From NCBI RefSeq assembly GCF_017312725.1, contig NZ_BOPO01000004.1, forward strand, positions 106,341-170,340: a stretch of 64,000 nt of DNA. Reading direction: 5' to 3'. Numbering within the stretch: the stretch's first letter is position 1; each line of letters starts with the position of its first letter. The notes under the pieces were generated by a model. It was given only the letters and a program-made list of their open reading frames with translations. It was not told the DNA's origin and did no database searches. The stretch is from Actinocatenispora comari (GTDB lineage Bacteria; Actinomycetota; Actinomycetes; Mycobacteriales; Micromonosporaceae). Below are positions 43,509 through 52,433 of this stretch, piece by piece. The translations under genes were made by a program, and so were the position numbers.

Positions 43509-44321
43509 TCAGGTGGCGCGGCGGGTGGCGCGGAACCAGAAGTGCTGGCGGCGGACCTCGGCCGGGCCGTCGGCGTCGATGCGGTGCTGCACCGCGCGCA
43601 GCCGGTCGGCGTTGCGCGCCGGGTCGAAGCCCGGTACCGCCCACGGCACCTGGCGCAGGTACCAGGCCAGCGGCGCCACGTCGTGGTAGGCGGTGACGTC
43701 GGCGCCGACGCCGCCGTCGAGCACGGTGAGCCCGCCCTCGGCGGCCTGGTTCACCGCGTACCGCAGGGTCCAGTCACCGGCCTCCGGCTCCGGCAGGTCG
43801 AGCAGCCGGTGCAGGTCGCTCTCGCCGTACGCGACCTGCTGGGTCAGGAACGTGCCGCCCGGCCGCAGCACCCGCGCCACCTCCGACGCCCGGTACGCCT
43901 CGTGCCGGTTGACGATCACGTCGACGCTGCGGTCGGCCAGCGGCAGCCGGCCGGACCGGTCCGCCGGGCCCTGCTCGACGTTGTCCTGGGCGCCGTCCGC
44001 GGCCACCACGACCACCCCGTGCCGGGCCAGCCGGCGGGCGGCGACCGGTACGTTCGGCGGCCAGCACTCGATCGCGAGCACCCGGCGCGGCTGCCGTTCG
44101 GCGGGGCGGCCGGACAACCAGCCGGACAGCCACTCGCCGCCGCCGGTACCGAGGTCGAGCAGGGTGTCCGTGCCGGCGTCGACCGCGGCGTCCACGAGCC
44201 GGCCGTACTGCCAGGGCGGCGGGGTGGTGCTCATCCGGCTGGCGAACCGGTCGAAGTCCCAGCCGGCGGTGTCGGCGGCCAGCCCCTCGGCGATGTACGC
44301 GTCGGCCATGTCGATGCTCAT
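43509..44321 (-). CDS. Class I SAM-dependent methyltransferase
   Basis: A 270-residue methyltransferase. The SAM-binding motif I is TLLDLGTGGGEWLSGWL near residue 54, motif II is RVLAIECWPPNVPVAARRL, and the post-I Asp in VVVAADGAQD is followed by LPLADRSVDVIVNRHEAY (motif IV). YRASEVARVLRPGGTFLTQQ is motif V/VI. This is the RlmA/UbiE-like type that methylates small molecules or RNA; the substrate is unknown. Confidence 0.88.
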   Translation of the reverse strand: MSIDMADAYIAEGLAADTAGWDFDRFASRMSTTPPPWQYGRLVDAAVDAGTDTLLDLGTGGGEWLSGWLSGRPAERQPRRVLAIECWPPNVPVAARRLARHGVVVVAADGAQDNVEQGPADRSGRLPLADRSVDVIVNRHEAYRASEVARVLRPGGTFLTQQVAYGESDLHRLLDLPEPEAGDWTLRYAVNQAAEGGLTVLDGGVGADVTAYHDVAPLAWYLRQVPWAVPGFDPARNADRLRAVQHRIDADGPAEVRRQHFWFRATRRAT

Positions 44322-44449
44322 CGTGCCCGCCCTCGAACCGCGCCCGAGCCGTTCGAGTCGGCCGCGCTCTGCTCGCGCCTGCTAGACATAACGCCTCATT
44401 CTGCCGGCTGACCCGCGGATTCGCTCGTCGAGCGGGTACGGCGAACGGG

Positions 44450-44487
44450 CGACGAACCGGGCGCCGTGGGTGGCGCCCGGTTCGTCG
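44450..44487 (-). terminator. Hairpin terminator after ppdK
   Basis: CGACGAACCGGGCGCC pairs perfectly with 44472-44487 (16-bp stem, 6-nt loop GTGGGT), 40 bp past the ppdK stop on the minus strand. Confidence 0.8.
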
Positions 44488-44527
44488 GGCAGAGCGCGTT
44501 CCGCCGGGTTCGGGAACCCGGCTCGGG

Positions 44528-47224
44528 TCAGCGGGTGTCGGACTCGGAGCTCTGCAGCGCGGCGCGGCCGGCCTCCAGTCGCGCCACCGGCACCCGGAAC
44601 GGCGAGCAGGACACGTAGTCCAGCCCGACCTGGTGGAAGAAGTGCACCGAGTCGGGGTCGCCGCCGTGCTCACCGCAGACGCCGACCTTCAGCTCCGGCC
44701 GCGCGGCCCGGCCCTCCTCGGTGGCCAGCCGGACCAGCCGGCCCACGCCGTCGGTGTCGAGCGTCTCGAACGGCGACACCCCGAAGATGCCCTTCTCCAG
44801 GTAGGCGGAGAAGAACGCCGCCTCCACGTCGTCCCGGGAGAAGCCCCACACCGTCTGGGTCAGGTCGTTGGTGCCGAACGAGAAGAACTCGGCGGCGCCG
44901 GCGATCTGCCCGGCGGTCAGCGCCGCGCGCGGCAGCTCGATCATCGTGCCGATCAGGCAGTGCAGCTGCTCGCCGGACTCCCGGGACACCTCGGCCAGCA
45001 CGTCCTCGGCCTCGGCCCGGATGATCTCCAGCTCCTGCACCGTACCGACCAGCGGGATCATGATCTCCGCGTGCGGGTTGCCGCCGGCCGCCCGGCACTG
45101 CGCCGCGGCCTCGGCGATCGCCCGTACCTGCATGGTGAACAGGCCGGGGATGACCAGGCCCAACCGCACCCCGCGCAGCCCGAGCATCGGGTTCTGCTCG
45201 TGCAGCTTGTGTACCGCCTGGAGCAGCCGCAGGTCGTTCTCGTTGGCGTCGCCGCGCGCCTCGGCGAGCGCCACCCGAACCGACAGCTCGGTGATGTCGG
45301 GCAGGAACTCGTGCAGCGGCGGGTCGAGCAGCCGCACCGTGACCGGCAGGCCGTTCATCGCGGTGAAGATGCCGACGAAGTCGTCGCGCTGCAGCGGCAG
45401 CAGCGCCGAGAGCGCGGACTCGCGCTCGTCGTCGGTGTCGGCCAGGATCAGCCGCTCGACGTGCTGCCGGCGATCGCCCAGGAACATGTGCTCGGTGCGG
45501 CACAGCCCGACGCCCTGCGCGCCGAACCGGCGGGCCCGCGCGGCGTCCTCCGGCGTGTCGGCGTTGGCGCGCACGCCCAGGCAACGCACCTCGTCGGCCC
45601 GGGTCATGATCCGGTGCACCGCCTTGACCAGCACGTCGGCCTCGGCGCCGGCGGTCTCCTGGCGGCCCTCGAAGTACTCCACCACCGGCGAGGACACCAC
45701 CGGCACCTCGCCGCGGTAGACCATGCCGTTGGAGCCGTCGATGGACAGCACGTCGCCCTCCTCGACGACCAGGCCGTCCCGGGTGGTCAGCCGGCGGCCC
45801 TTGGTGTCGACGTCGAGTTCCTCGGCACCGCACACGCAGGTCTTGCCCATGCCGCGGGCCACCACCGCGGCGTGCGAGGTCTTGCCGCCGCGGCTGGTCA
45901 GGATGCCCTCGGCGGCGATCATCCCGTTCAGGTCGTCCGGGTTGGTCTCGCGCCGGACCAGGATGACCTTCTCCCCCGACCGGGACCACTTCACCGCCGT
46001 GTACGAGTCGAACACGACCCGGCCGACCGCGGCGCCGGGCGAGGCGTTCATGCCGCGCGCGATGCGTTCCTTCTTCGCCTCGGTGTCGAACCGGGGAAAC
46101 ATCAGCTGGGCGAGCTGCGCGCCGTTGACCCGGCGTACCGCCTCGTCCAGGTCGATCATGCCCTCGTCGACCAGCTGGTTGGCGATCACGTACGCGGCGG
46201 CGGCGGTGCGCTTGCCGACCCGGGTCTGCAGCATCCACAGCTTGCCGCGTTCGATGGTGAACTCGATGTCGCACAGGTCGCGGTAGTGCCGTTCCAGGGT
46301 GGCCATGATGTCGAGCAGCTCGTCGTACGACTTGCGGTCGATGTCGGCGAGCTGTTGCAGCGGCACGGTGTTGCGGATGCCGGCCACCACGTCCTCGCCC
46401 TGCGCGTTCTGCAGGTAGTCGCCGTAGATGCCCTGCGCGCCGGACGCCGGGTCCCGGGTGAACGCGACGCCCGTCCCGGAGTCCATGCCGAGGTTTCCGA
46501 ACACCATCGCGACGATGTTGACCGCGGTGCCGAGATCGGCCGGAATGCGCTCCTGCCGGCGGTACAGAATGGCGCGTTCGGCGTTCCAGGAGTCGAACAC
46601 CGCACGGACCGCCTGGCTCATTTGTTCGGCCGGTTCCTGCGGAAAGTCGCGGCCGGTCGCGTCCCGCACGATCTTTTTGTACGCGTCCACCAGGGTACGG
46701 AAATCGTCGGTGGTCAGATCCAGGTCGGAATCGGAACCGCGGGCCCGCTTCTTGTCCTCCAGCGCGTCGTCGAAGCGCTCGCCCTCGATGCCCAGCACGA
46801 TCTTTCCGAACATCTGGATCAACCGGCGGTAGGAATCCCAGGCGAACCGTTCGCTGCCGGACTGGGCGGCCAGTCCGTGCACCGATTCGTCGTTGAGCCC
46901 GACGTTGAGCACCGTTTCCATCATTCCCGGCATGGAGAACTTGGCACCCGAGCGCACCGAGACCAGCAACGGGTCGGCCGGGTCACCCAGCCTGCGGCCG
47001 ATGCCCTCCTCCAGCCGGGACAGGTGGTCGGCGATCTCGGCCCGCAGGCCGTCCGGCGGCTCGCCGTCGGCCAGGTAGGCCCGGCAGGCCTCGGTGGTGA
47101 TGGTGAACCCGGGCGGCACCGGCAGCCCGATGTTGGTCATCTCGGCCAGGTTCGCGCCCTTGCCGCCCAGCAGATCCTTGAGGTCCTTGTTGCCCTCGGC
47201 GAAGTCGTACACGTACTTCGTCAC
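44528..47224 (-). CDS. ppdK: Pyruvate, phosphate dikinase
   Basis: An 898-residue enzyme that interconverts pyruvate + ATP + Pi with PEP + AMP + PPi. The N-terminal ATP-grasp domain has LLGGKGANLAEMTNIGLPVP near residue 18 and SVRSGAKFSMPGMMETVLNV near 91. The swivelling phospho-His domain is GGKTSHAAVVARGMGKTCVC near 450. The C-terminal PEP-binding barrel contains GVGLCRTEHMFLG and VGVCGEHGGDPDSVHFFHQV with the catalytic Cys. Full family length. GTG start with GAGAGGGG upstream. It links glycolysis and gluconeogenesis; no ppdK regulatory (DUF299) gene is adjacent. Confidence 0.96.
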   Translation of the reverse strand: MTKYVYDFAEGNKDLKDLLGGKGANLAEMTNIGLPVPPGFTITTEACRAYLADGEPPDGLRAEIADHLSRLEEGIGRRLGDPADPLLVSVRSGAKFSMPGMMETVLNVGLNDESVHGLAAQSGSERFAWDSYRRLIQMFGKIVLGIEGERFDDALEDKKRARGSDSDLDLTTDDFRTLVDAYKKIVRDATGRDFPQEPAEQMSQAVRAVFDSWNAERAILYRRQERIPADLGTAVNIVAMVFGNLGMDSGTGVAFTRDPASGAQGIYGDYLQNAQGEDVVAGIRNTVPLQQLADIDRKSYDELLDIMATLERHYRDLCDIEFTIERGKLWMLQTRVGKRTAAAAYVIANQLVDEGMIDLDEAVRRVNGAQLAQLMFPRFDTEAKKERIARGMNASPGAAVGRVVFDSYTAVKWSRSGEKVILVRRETNPDDLNGMIAAEGILTSRGGKTSHAAVVARGMGKTCVCGAEELDVDTKGRRLTTRDGLVVEEGDVLSIDGSNGMVYRGEVPVVSSPVVEYFEGRQETAGAEADVLVKAVHRIMTRADEVRCLGVRANADTPEDAARARRFGAQGVGLCRTEHMFLGDRRQHVERLILADTDDERESALSALLPLQRDDFVGIFTAMNGLPVTVRLLDPPLHEFLPDITELSVRVALAEARGDANENDLRLLQAVHKLHEQNPMLGLRGVRLGLVIPGLFTMQVRAIAEAAAQCRAAGGNPHAEIMIPLVGTVQELEIIRAEAEDVLAEVSRESGEQLHCLIGTMIELPRAALTAGQIAGAAEFFSFGTNDLTQTVWGFSRDDVEAAFFSAYLEKGIFGVSPFETLDTDGVGRLVRLATEEGRAARPELKVGVCGEHGGDPDSVHFFHQVGLDYVSCSPFRVPVARLEAGRAALQSSESDTR

Positions 47225-47565
47225 GCCGGCCCCTCTCGCAAGGTCGCAGCCGTCGCCGCGCCTGAAGTGGATGTGTGTGCCCGCAGGTTAACGAATGTTC
47301 ACCCGACTTCTGAATGCCATCGTGACACTTTGCACGTCGGCTCGCCAGGCACTGATCCACCTGGTGCGGGACGTCGTTTGTCCGCGCACGAACGCGCACG
47401 CGGCGGCGCCTCGAAAAAGGATCGAGAAATGGGAAAACGTATGCCGACAACGGGTCGGGCAATTGGGCAAACGTTATTCCGTCCGGGAGTTCGGACAGAA
47501 TAACGTTTGCCGGAGAACGGAACGACGCTTGCCCACGACCCTGACGTCCCCCCGGCCGCGGCCCG
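47225..47565. other. 341-bp region between ppdK and the permease gene
   Basis: No gene is visible. The part next to ppdK is its promoter region, AT-richer around 47290-47340. A strong inverted repeat lies at 47466-47511 (listed separately). Confidence 0.5.
47466..47511. terminator. Long AT-rich-stem hairpin downstream of the permease gene
   Basis: GGCAAACGTTATTC (47466-47479) pairs perfectly with GAATAACGTTTGCC (47498-47511), extended inside by GTCCG/CGGAC after one mismatch, with a 6-nt loop. It lies 55 nt past the permease stop. The AT-rich stem is unusual for a terminator in this genome, so an operator or protein-binding site is also possible. Confidence 0.6.
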
Positions 47566-48954
47566 TCAGGCCCGGATCGACCGGTCCGGCCGCTCCGCCG
47601 CCGGGCGACGGCGGGCCCGCAGCCGGAAGGACAGCCCGATGGCGGCGCCGACGGCCAGCCAGCAGACACCGACGACCTTGGCGTTGGTGTTGGCGTTCCA
47701 CAACGCGTAGCCGAGCACCGCGGTACCGATCACCGGCGACACCCAGTGCAGGAACACGTTGCGGCTGCGCCCCCGTACGCCGAGGTGCACGAACACCGAG
47801 ACGTGCAGCAGGATGTAGGCGGTCAGCGCGCCGAAGGTGACGAGCGTCGTCAGCAGCGTCTGCGCCCGGGTGCCCAGGATGCCCACGACCAGGGACAGCC
47901 CGGCGACGAACAGCAGCGCGTTGCGCGGTACCTGTCGCGTGCGGCTGACCGTCGCGAGCAGCCGCGGCAGCTGGCCGTCCCGGGCCATGCTGAACACCAG
48001 CCGGGACGAGGTCGCCTGGGAGGCGATCGAGTTCGCGAAGATCGCGATCAGCGCCGAGGTCAGCGTGATCACCACCTTGAACCACGGCCCGACGACCTGC
48101 CCGGCGATGTCGTAGAACGCGTTGTTCTCCGCGTCCCCGGCCGGGAACGACCGGCCCCGCGGAACGTAGCAGGCGGCCAGGTAGACCTGCAGGAAGAAGA
48201 TCACGGCCACCGCCACCAGCACGATCATCGTGGCCTTGGAGACCGCGCGGCCACCACCGCGCGCCTCCTCGTTCAGCGTCGAGATCGCGTCGAATCCGAT
48301 GAAGCTGAGCGCCGCGATCGGGATCGCGCCGAACACGATCGACCAGGAGAAGCCGTCCGAGTTGTACAGCGGGAACAGTTCGAGGCTGGCCCGTCCGCGC
48401 GCCACGTCGACGAGCACCCAGCCACAGAAGATCCCGAGTACGGCCAGCTGCACCGCCAGAAACAGCTTGTTCATCGTCGCGGTCACGGTGATGCCGGCCA
48501 GGTTGACCGCCGCGGCGAGCGCGACGAACACCACGATCCACACCCATGCCGGGATCACCGACCAGAGGCTGACCATGGCCGCCGCGGCGAACACCGACAG
48601 CAGCGCCGGCAGGAGCAGGTAGTCGAGCAGGATGGCCCAGCCGGCGAGGAACCCGGCGAACGAGTGGAGCCCCATCCGCACGTACGAGTAGACCGAGCCG
48701 GCGATCGGGAACCGGACCGCCATCTCCTTGTAGGACAGGGCACTGAACACCATCGCGAACGCGGCGACCAGGTAGACCAGGGCCACCTGACCGGCGGAGA
48801 AGTTGACGATGGTGCCGAAGACCGGCAGCGGGGCCATCGGCACCATGTAGATCAGGCCGAAGACCACGACGTCGCCGACCGACATCGATCGGCGGAGTTC
48901 CTGGCGGTACCCGAGCTGTTCGAGGTCGGGTGCGGTCGTCTCGGGGGTCGGCAT
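47566..48954 (-). CDS. APC superfamily amino acid/polyamine permease (PuuP-like)
   Basis: A 462-residue transporter with about 12 membrane segments. The N-terminus has MSVGDVVVFGLIYMVPMAPL, ALSYKEMAVRFPIAGSVYSY and VRMGLHSFAGFLAGWAILLD, which match putrescine-importer-like APC proteins. IGFDAISTLNEEARGGGRAV and ASQATSSRLVFSMARDGQLP are conserved loops. Its ATG overlaps the stop of the upstream aminopeptidase-like gene (TGATG), so they form an operon. The likely role is uptake of an amino acid, peptide product or polyamine; the substrate is uncertain. Confidence 0.88.
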   Translation of the reverse strand: MPTPETTAPDLEQLGYRQELRRSMSVGDVVVFGLIYMVPMAPLPVFGTIVNFSAGQVALVYLVAAFAMVFSALSYKEMAVRFPIAGSVYSYVRMGLHSFAGFLAGWAILLDYLLLPALLSVFAAAAMVSLWSVIPAWVWIVVFVALAAAVNLAGITVTATMNKLFLAVQLAVLGIFCGWVLVDVARGRASLELFPLYNSDGFSWSIVFGAIPIAALSFIGFDAISTLNEEARGGGRAVSKATMIVLVAVAVIFFLQVYLAACYVPRGRSFPAGDAENNAFYDIAGQVVGPWFKVVITLTSALIAIFANSIASQATSSRLVFSMARDGQLPRLLATVSRTRQVPRNALLFVAGLSLVVGILGTRAQTLLTTLVTFGALTAYILLHVSVFVHLGVRGRSRNVFLHWVSPVIGTAVLGYALWNANTNAKVVGVCWLAVGAAIGLSFRLRARRRPAAERPDRSIRA

Positions 48955-49889
48955 CAGCTGCTCCGTCGCGGTCGATCGTGTGCCCGCAGGAAGTCGCCCA
49001 CCACCTGGGCGAACTGGTCGGGTACCTCCAGGTGCGGGGTGTGGCTCGCACCGGCGAACACCCGGCTGCGCGCGTCCGGGATGCGTTCGGTGAACGGCGC
49101 CCACGAGGCCGGCGTCGCCTCGTCGTCCTCGCCGGCGACGACGAGAGTCGGTACGGCGATCCCCGGCAGCCGGTCGACCACCGACCAGTCGGCCAGCGTG
49201 CCGGTCACGTGGAACTCACTGGGCCCGATCATCGTCTGGTAGACGGTCGGATCGGCGGCGAGCGCGGCGAAACTGTCCTCCAGCTCGGCCGGGTACGGGT
49301 CGAGCGTGCACAGGAACCGGCGGTAGAACGCGTCGACCGCCGCCTGGTACTCGGCCGAGTCGGTGCTGCCGGCGGCCTCGTGCACCGCCACGGTCTGCTG
49401 CACCTCGGCGGGCAGCCGGGCCAGCAGCTGCCGGGTGCCGGCGACCCACAACGGCATCGACGCCGGGCTGTCGCACAGCACGAGGCTGCGGACGCCGGCC
49501 GGGTGCGCGAGCACGTACTCGGGGGCGAGCATGCCGCCCCACGACTGGCCGAGCAGGTGGAAGCCGCCGGCGAGGACGTCGAGCCGGTCGACCAGGTTGC
49601 GCAGTTCGGCGACGAACAGCGGCACGGTCCAGAAGCCGGCCGGCGCCTCCGGCAGGTGGCTGCTGCGGCCGCAGCCGAGCTGGTCGTAGTGCACCACGGT
49701 CCGGCCGTCGGCACCGAGCAGGCCGGCCATCGACCGGGTGTAGTCGTGCGCGATGCCCGGCCCGCCGTGCAGCACCACGACCGGTAGCCGGTCGGCGGGC
49801 CGGGCCGGGTGGGTGACGCGGTACCAGGTGCGGTGGCCGCGGAAGGCGACCGTACCCTCGTCGATCCGGCCGAGCGGCTGTGCTGTCAT
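48954..49889 (-). CDS. Proline iminopeptidase-family alpha/beta hydrolase
   Basis: A 311-residue enzyme of the prolyl aminopeptidase family, which releases N-terminal proline or related residues. VVVLHGGPGIAHDYTRSM near residue 36 is the oxyanion loop, HLLGQSWGGMLAPEYVL near 112 holds the nucleophile Ser, VVAGEDDEATPASW supplies the Asp, and GASHTPHLEVPDQF near 281 the His. ATG 49889 is chosen; ATG 49898 is three codons earlier and also possible. It is the first gene of an operon with a permease, divergent from a FadR-type regulator with a perfect palindrome between. Confidence 0.88.
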   Translation of the reverse strand: MTAQPLGRIDEGTVAFRGHRTWYRVTHPARPADRLPVVVLHGGPGIAHDYTRSMAGLLGADGRTVVHYDQLGCGRSSHLPEAPAGFWTVPLFVAELRNLVDRLDVLAGGFHLLGQSWGGMLAPEYVLAHPAGVRSLVLCDSPASMPLWVAGTRQLLARLPAEVQQTVAVHEAAGSTDSAEYQAAVDAFYRRFLCTLDPYPAELEDSFAALAADPTVYQTMIGPSEFHVTGTLADWSVVDRLPGIAVPTLVVAGEDDEATPASWAPFTERIPDARSRVFAGASHTPHLEVPDQFAQVVGDFLRAHDRPRRSS

Positions 49890-49946
49890 GGAAGCCATCC
49901 GAGGTCCGTGCGTGTCGAGACCAACGGTGTGGCAGTCAAGCACAGA

Positions 49947-49969
49947 AAAGGTATTGGCACAATACCTTT
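49947..49969. promoter_or_regulatory. GntR/FadR operator between the hydrolase operon and its regulator
   Basis: AAAGGTATTG (49947-49956), a 3-bp spacer GCA, then CAATACCTTT (49960-49969): a perfect 10+3+10 palindrome, and one of the most AT-rich spots in the window. It lies about 60 bp from the hydrolase start and 97 bp from the regulator start. GntR-family sites often have this GGTATTG/CAATACC form. Confidence 0.8.
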
Positions 49970-50065
49970 AGGTCGAGGCGCACCGCGCCGCGGCACGGAC
50001 GCGCCGCCGTCGCCGGACATCCGGCGCACCCGGCCGAGCAACCGACGAACAGGAACAGCGACGAC

Positions 50066-50752
50066 ATGGGCACCGTCCGGCACGAACTCGCCGACCGCAT
50101 CATCACCGCGATCGCCGTCGGCGCGTACTCGCCCGGCGACCGGCTGCCGCCCGAGCGTGACCTCGCCGTACTGCAGGGCGTCAGCCGGGTCACCGTTCGC
50201 GAGGCGCTCAAGCTGCTCACCGACCGCGGGCTGATCGTGTCGCGGCGCGGCCGGGACGGCGGTACCTTCGTCGCACCGATCGACTGGGACAGCGCGCTGA
50301 CCGACGTCGCCCGCCGCACGCTGGCCGAGGAGCTGCCCAAGCTCACCGAGTTCTTCGAGTACCGCTGCCTGATCGAGGGGCTCGTCGCGCGCACCGCGGC
50401 CGAACGGCACACCGACGAGCAGGCCGCCGAGCTGCGCGCGCTGCTCGCCGAGTTCCGCCGGGCGACGAGCCTGTCCGCGGCGCGTGAGCTCGACCGCCGG
50501 CTGCACGCGCACGTCACCGCGATGGCCGGCAACGCGAACCTGACCGCGCTCTGCGACCAGCTCAACGCGCGCGCGACCCTCGGCTTCAACTCCGAGCCGT
50601 ACCCGCCGGACTATCTCGACCGCGCGACCGCCGAGCACACCCGGCTGGTCGACGCGATCGTCGGGCGCGAGACCGAGGCCGCGTACCAGGCGGCGCACGA
50701 CCACTTCCGGCTCACGCTGGACATCATGGCCGGCAAGCTCCGCAGCTCGTGA
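50066..50752 (+). CDS. FadR/GntR family transcriptional regulator
   Basis: A 228-residue regulator with an N-terminal winged helix (MGTVRHELADRIITAIAVGA, SPGDRLPPERDLAVLQGVSR, TVREALKLLTDRGLIVSRRG) and a C-terminal FCD ligand domain (EYRCLIEGLVARTAAERHTD, AEHTRLVDAIVGRETEAAYQ), whose His/Asp residues usually bind a metal and a small acid. AGGAAC precedes ATG 50066. It is divergent from the hydrolase/permease operon and very probably represses it until the imported compound or its product binds. Confidence 0.92.
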   Translation: MGTVRHELADRIITAIAVGAYSPGDRLPPERDLAVLQGVSRVTVREALKLLTDRGLIVSRRGRDGGTFVAPIDWDSALTDVARRTLAEELPKLTEFFEYRCLIEGLVARTAAERHTDEQAAELRALLAEFRRATSLSAARELDRRLHAHVTAMAGNANLTALCDQLNARATLGFNSEPYPPDYLDRATAEHTRLVDAIVGRETEAAYQAAHDHFRLTLDIMAGKLRSS

Positions 50753-50758
50753 CGCCGG

Positions 50759-51157
50759 TCAGCGGGAGAAGCGGGCGATCGCCTGCTCGGTGACCGGCGT
50801 GAACAGGTTGACCAGGTTGCCGTCCGGGTCGCGGAACAGCAGCGACCGGTTGCCCCACGGCATCGTGGTGGGCTCGGTGACGACGTCGGTCAGCGCGCCG
50901 GCGAGCCGGCGGTACCGCGCGTCCACGTCGTCGACCAGGAACTCGACGATCGCCGTACGGTTGGCGGCCGGCTCGGCCGACCCCGGGGCGAACAGCGGCA
51001 CCGTGCGGGTACTGCCGAGGGCGAGGGTGCCCGCCTCGGTACGCAGCTCGGCGAAGTCCGGGGTGGCCCAGTCGGCGGCCACCCCGGTGACCAGCTCGTA
51101 GAACGCGACCAGCCGGGCCACGTCGGCGGTGATGATCCGGATCGAAACCAGGTTCAT
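50759..51157 (-). CDS. VOC family (glyoxalase/bleomycin resistance fold) protein
   Basis: A 132-residue protein of two beta-alpha-beta-beta-beta modules: MNLVSIRIITADVARLVAFY, and in the second half VEFLVDDVDARYRRLAGALT and LLFRDPDGNLVNLFTPV, the typical final motif. The family includes metal-dependent dioxygenases, glyoxalases and drug-binding proteins; no specific role is readable. It is convergent with the FadR-type gene (6-bp gap) and divergent from the WYL regulator, which may control it. Confidence 0.88.
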   Translation of the reverse strand: MNLVSIRIITADVARLVAFYELVTGVAADWATPDFAELRTEAGTLALGSTRTVPLFAPGSAEPAANRTAIVEFLVDDVDARYRRLAGALTDVVTEPTTMPWGNRSLLFRDPDGNLVNLFTPVTEQAIARFSR

Positions 51158-51237
51158 GATGCTGCTTCCTCTCGGTGTGCACTGGCTACGACGCTAGGAT
51201 CGATACCGGACAGCTTCCGCCCGGTAAAGGAACAGGT

Positions 51238-52365
51238 GTGACCCGACCGACGGCGCGCGTGCTCGCGCTGCTGGAGATCCTGCAGGCCGGCGGCACGCGT
51301 ACCGTCCGGGAGCTCGCGGCGCGGCTCGGCGTCGACGAGCGCACCGTCCGGCGCTACGCGGCGCACCTGGTCGACCTGGACATCCCGGTCCAGTCGGTCC
51401 GCGGCCGTTACGGCGGCTACCGGCTGTCCCCCGGCTACCGGCTGCCGCCGCTGATGTTCACCGACGACGAGGCGCTCGCCGTGCTGCTGGGCCTGCTCAC
51501 CGGCCGGCACACCGCCGCGCCGGCGGCCGCCGAGAGCGCCGCGGCCAAGCTGCACCGGGTACTGCCAGCGCAGCTCGCCGACCGGCTCGACGCATTGCGC
51601 GACACGGCGGACCTCACCCCGGCGCCCGCCGCGACGCCACCCGAGACCGGCGTACTGCTGGTGCTCGCGGCGGCCGCGCGCGACCGGCAGCCGGTCGAGA
51701 TCGGCTACACCGCGCGGGACGGCCGCACCGGTCGGCGCACCGTCCAGCCGTACGGGATCGTCGCGCTCGGCGGCCGGTGGTACCTGACCGGGCCGGACTC
51801 GGCCAGCGGCGAGCTGCGCACGTTCCGGCTGGACCGGATCGACTCGCCCCGGCCGCTGCCCGGCCGGTTCGAGGTACCGGACGGGTTCGATCCGGCCGAC
51901 CACGTGTCGGCCACCCTCGCCCGCACGCCGTGGCGCCACCGGGTGTCGCTGCGGGTGCGCGCGCCGGTCGAGCAGATCCGGACCCGGCTGCCCGCCGCGC
52001 TGGCGGTCCTGCACGAGGGCGACGACGGCTGGGTACGGGTGCAACTGCGGGCCGAGCGGCTGGACTGGCTCCCCGCCGTACTCGCCGGGCTGGACGCGCC
52101 GTTCACCGTCGACCGGCCCGCCGAGCTGCGCCGGCTGGTCCGCGACCTCGCCGCCAGGCTGCTCGCCGCCGCCGCCGACCCCGAAGACCCCGACGAGCCC
52201 GGCGCGCCCGCCGACCCCGGGCTGGCCGCCGAAGCCGGACCGACCGCCGAGCCCGACGAGCCCGCCGAACCGAGGGTGGCCGCCGAGACCGGGGGCGCCG
52301 GGGCGGCGGGCGGCGGCGGGAGGGGCTGCGGCACCGACGGGGCGGACGGCGACGCGGACCCGTGA
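51238..52365 (+). CDS. WYL domain transcriptional regulator
   Basis: A 375-residue protein. The N-terminal HTH_11-type domain is VTRPTARVLALLEILQAGGT and LAARLGVDERTVRRYAAHLV, with the YGGYRLSPGYRLPPLMFTDD wing. The central WYL domain contains PYGIVALGGRWYLTGPDSAS near residue 170, and WCX-type sequence follows. The C-terminal 60 residues are an unusual Pro/Asp/Glu/Ala tail ending in a Gly run (EPRVAAETGGAGAAGGGGRG), disordered. GTG start at 51238. It is divergent from the VOC gene, a common pairing. Confidence 0.9.
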   Translation: MTRPTARVLALLEILQAGGTRTVRELAARLGVDERTVRRYAAHLVDLDIPVQSVRGRYGGYRLSPGYRLPPLMFTDDEALAVLLGLLTGRHTAAPAAAESAAAKLHRVLPAQLADRLDALRDTADLTPAPAATPPETGVLLVLAAAARDRQPVEIGYTARDGRTGRRTVQPYGIVALGGRWYLTGPDSASGELRTFRLDRIDSPRPLPGRFEVPDGFDPADHVSATLARTPWRHRVSLRVRAPVEQIRTRLPAALAVLHEGDDGWVRVQLRAERLDWLPAVLAGLDAPFTVDRPAELRRLVRDLAARLLAAAADPEDPDEPGAPADPGLAAEAGPTAEPDEPAEPRVAAETGGAGAAGGGGRGCGTDGADGDADP

Positions 52366-52433
52366 CCCGGCGCCGGTCGGCGCGATGCGGGACGACACCG
52401 TTCCGGTTGGAGCGGGGTCGGTAGGTTGTCCGC

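Noticed and set aside
41715..44321. Polyketide biosynthetic cluster around the acyltransferase-like gene and methyltransferase
   Set aside because: No ketosynthase, ACP, ketoreductase or thioesterase within reach; the two genes are separated by a 600-bp gap.
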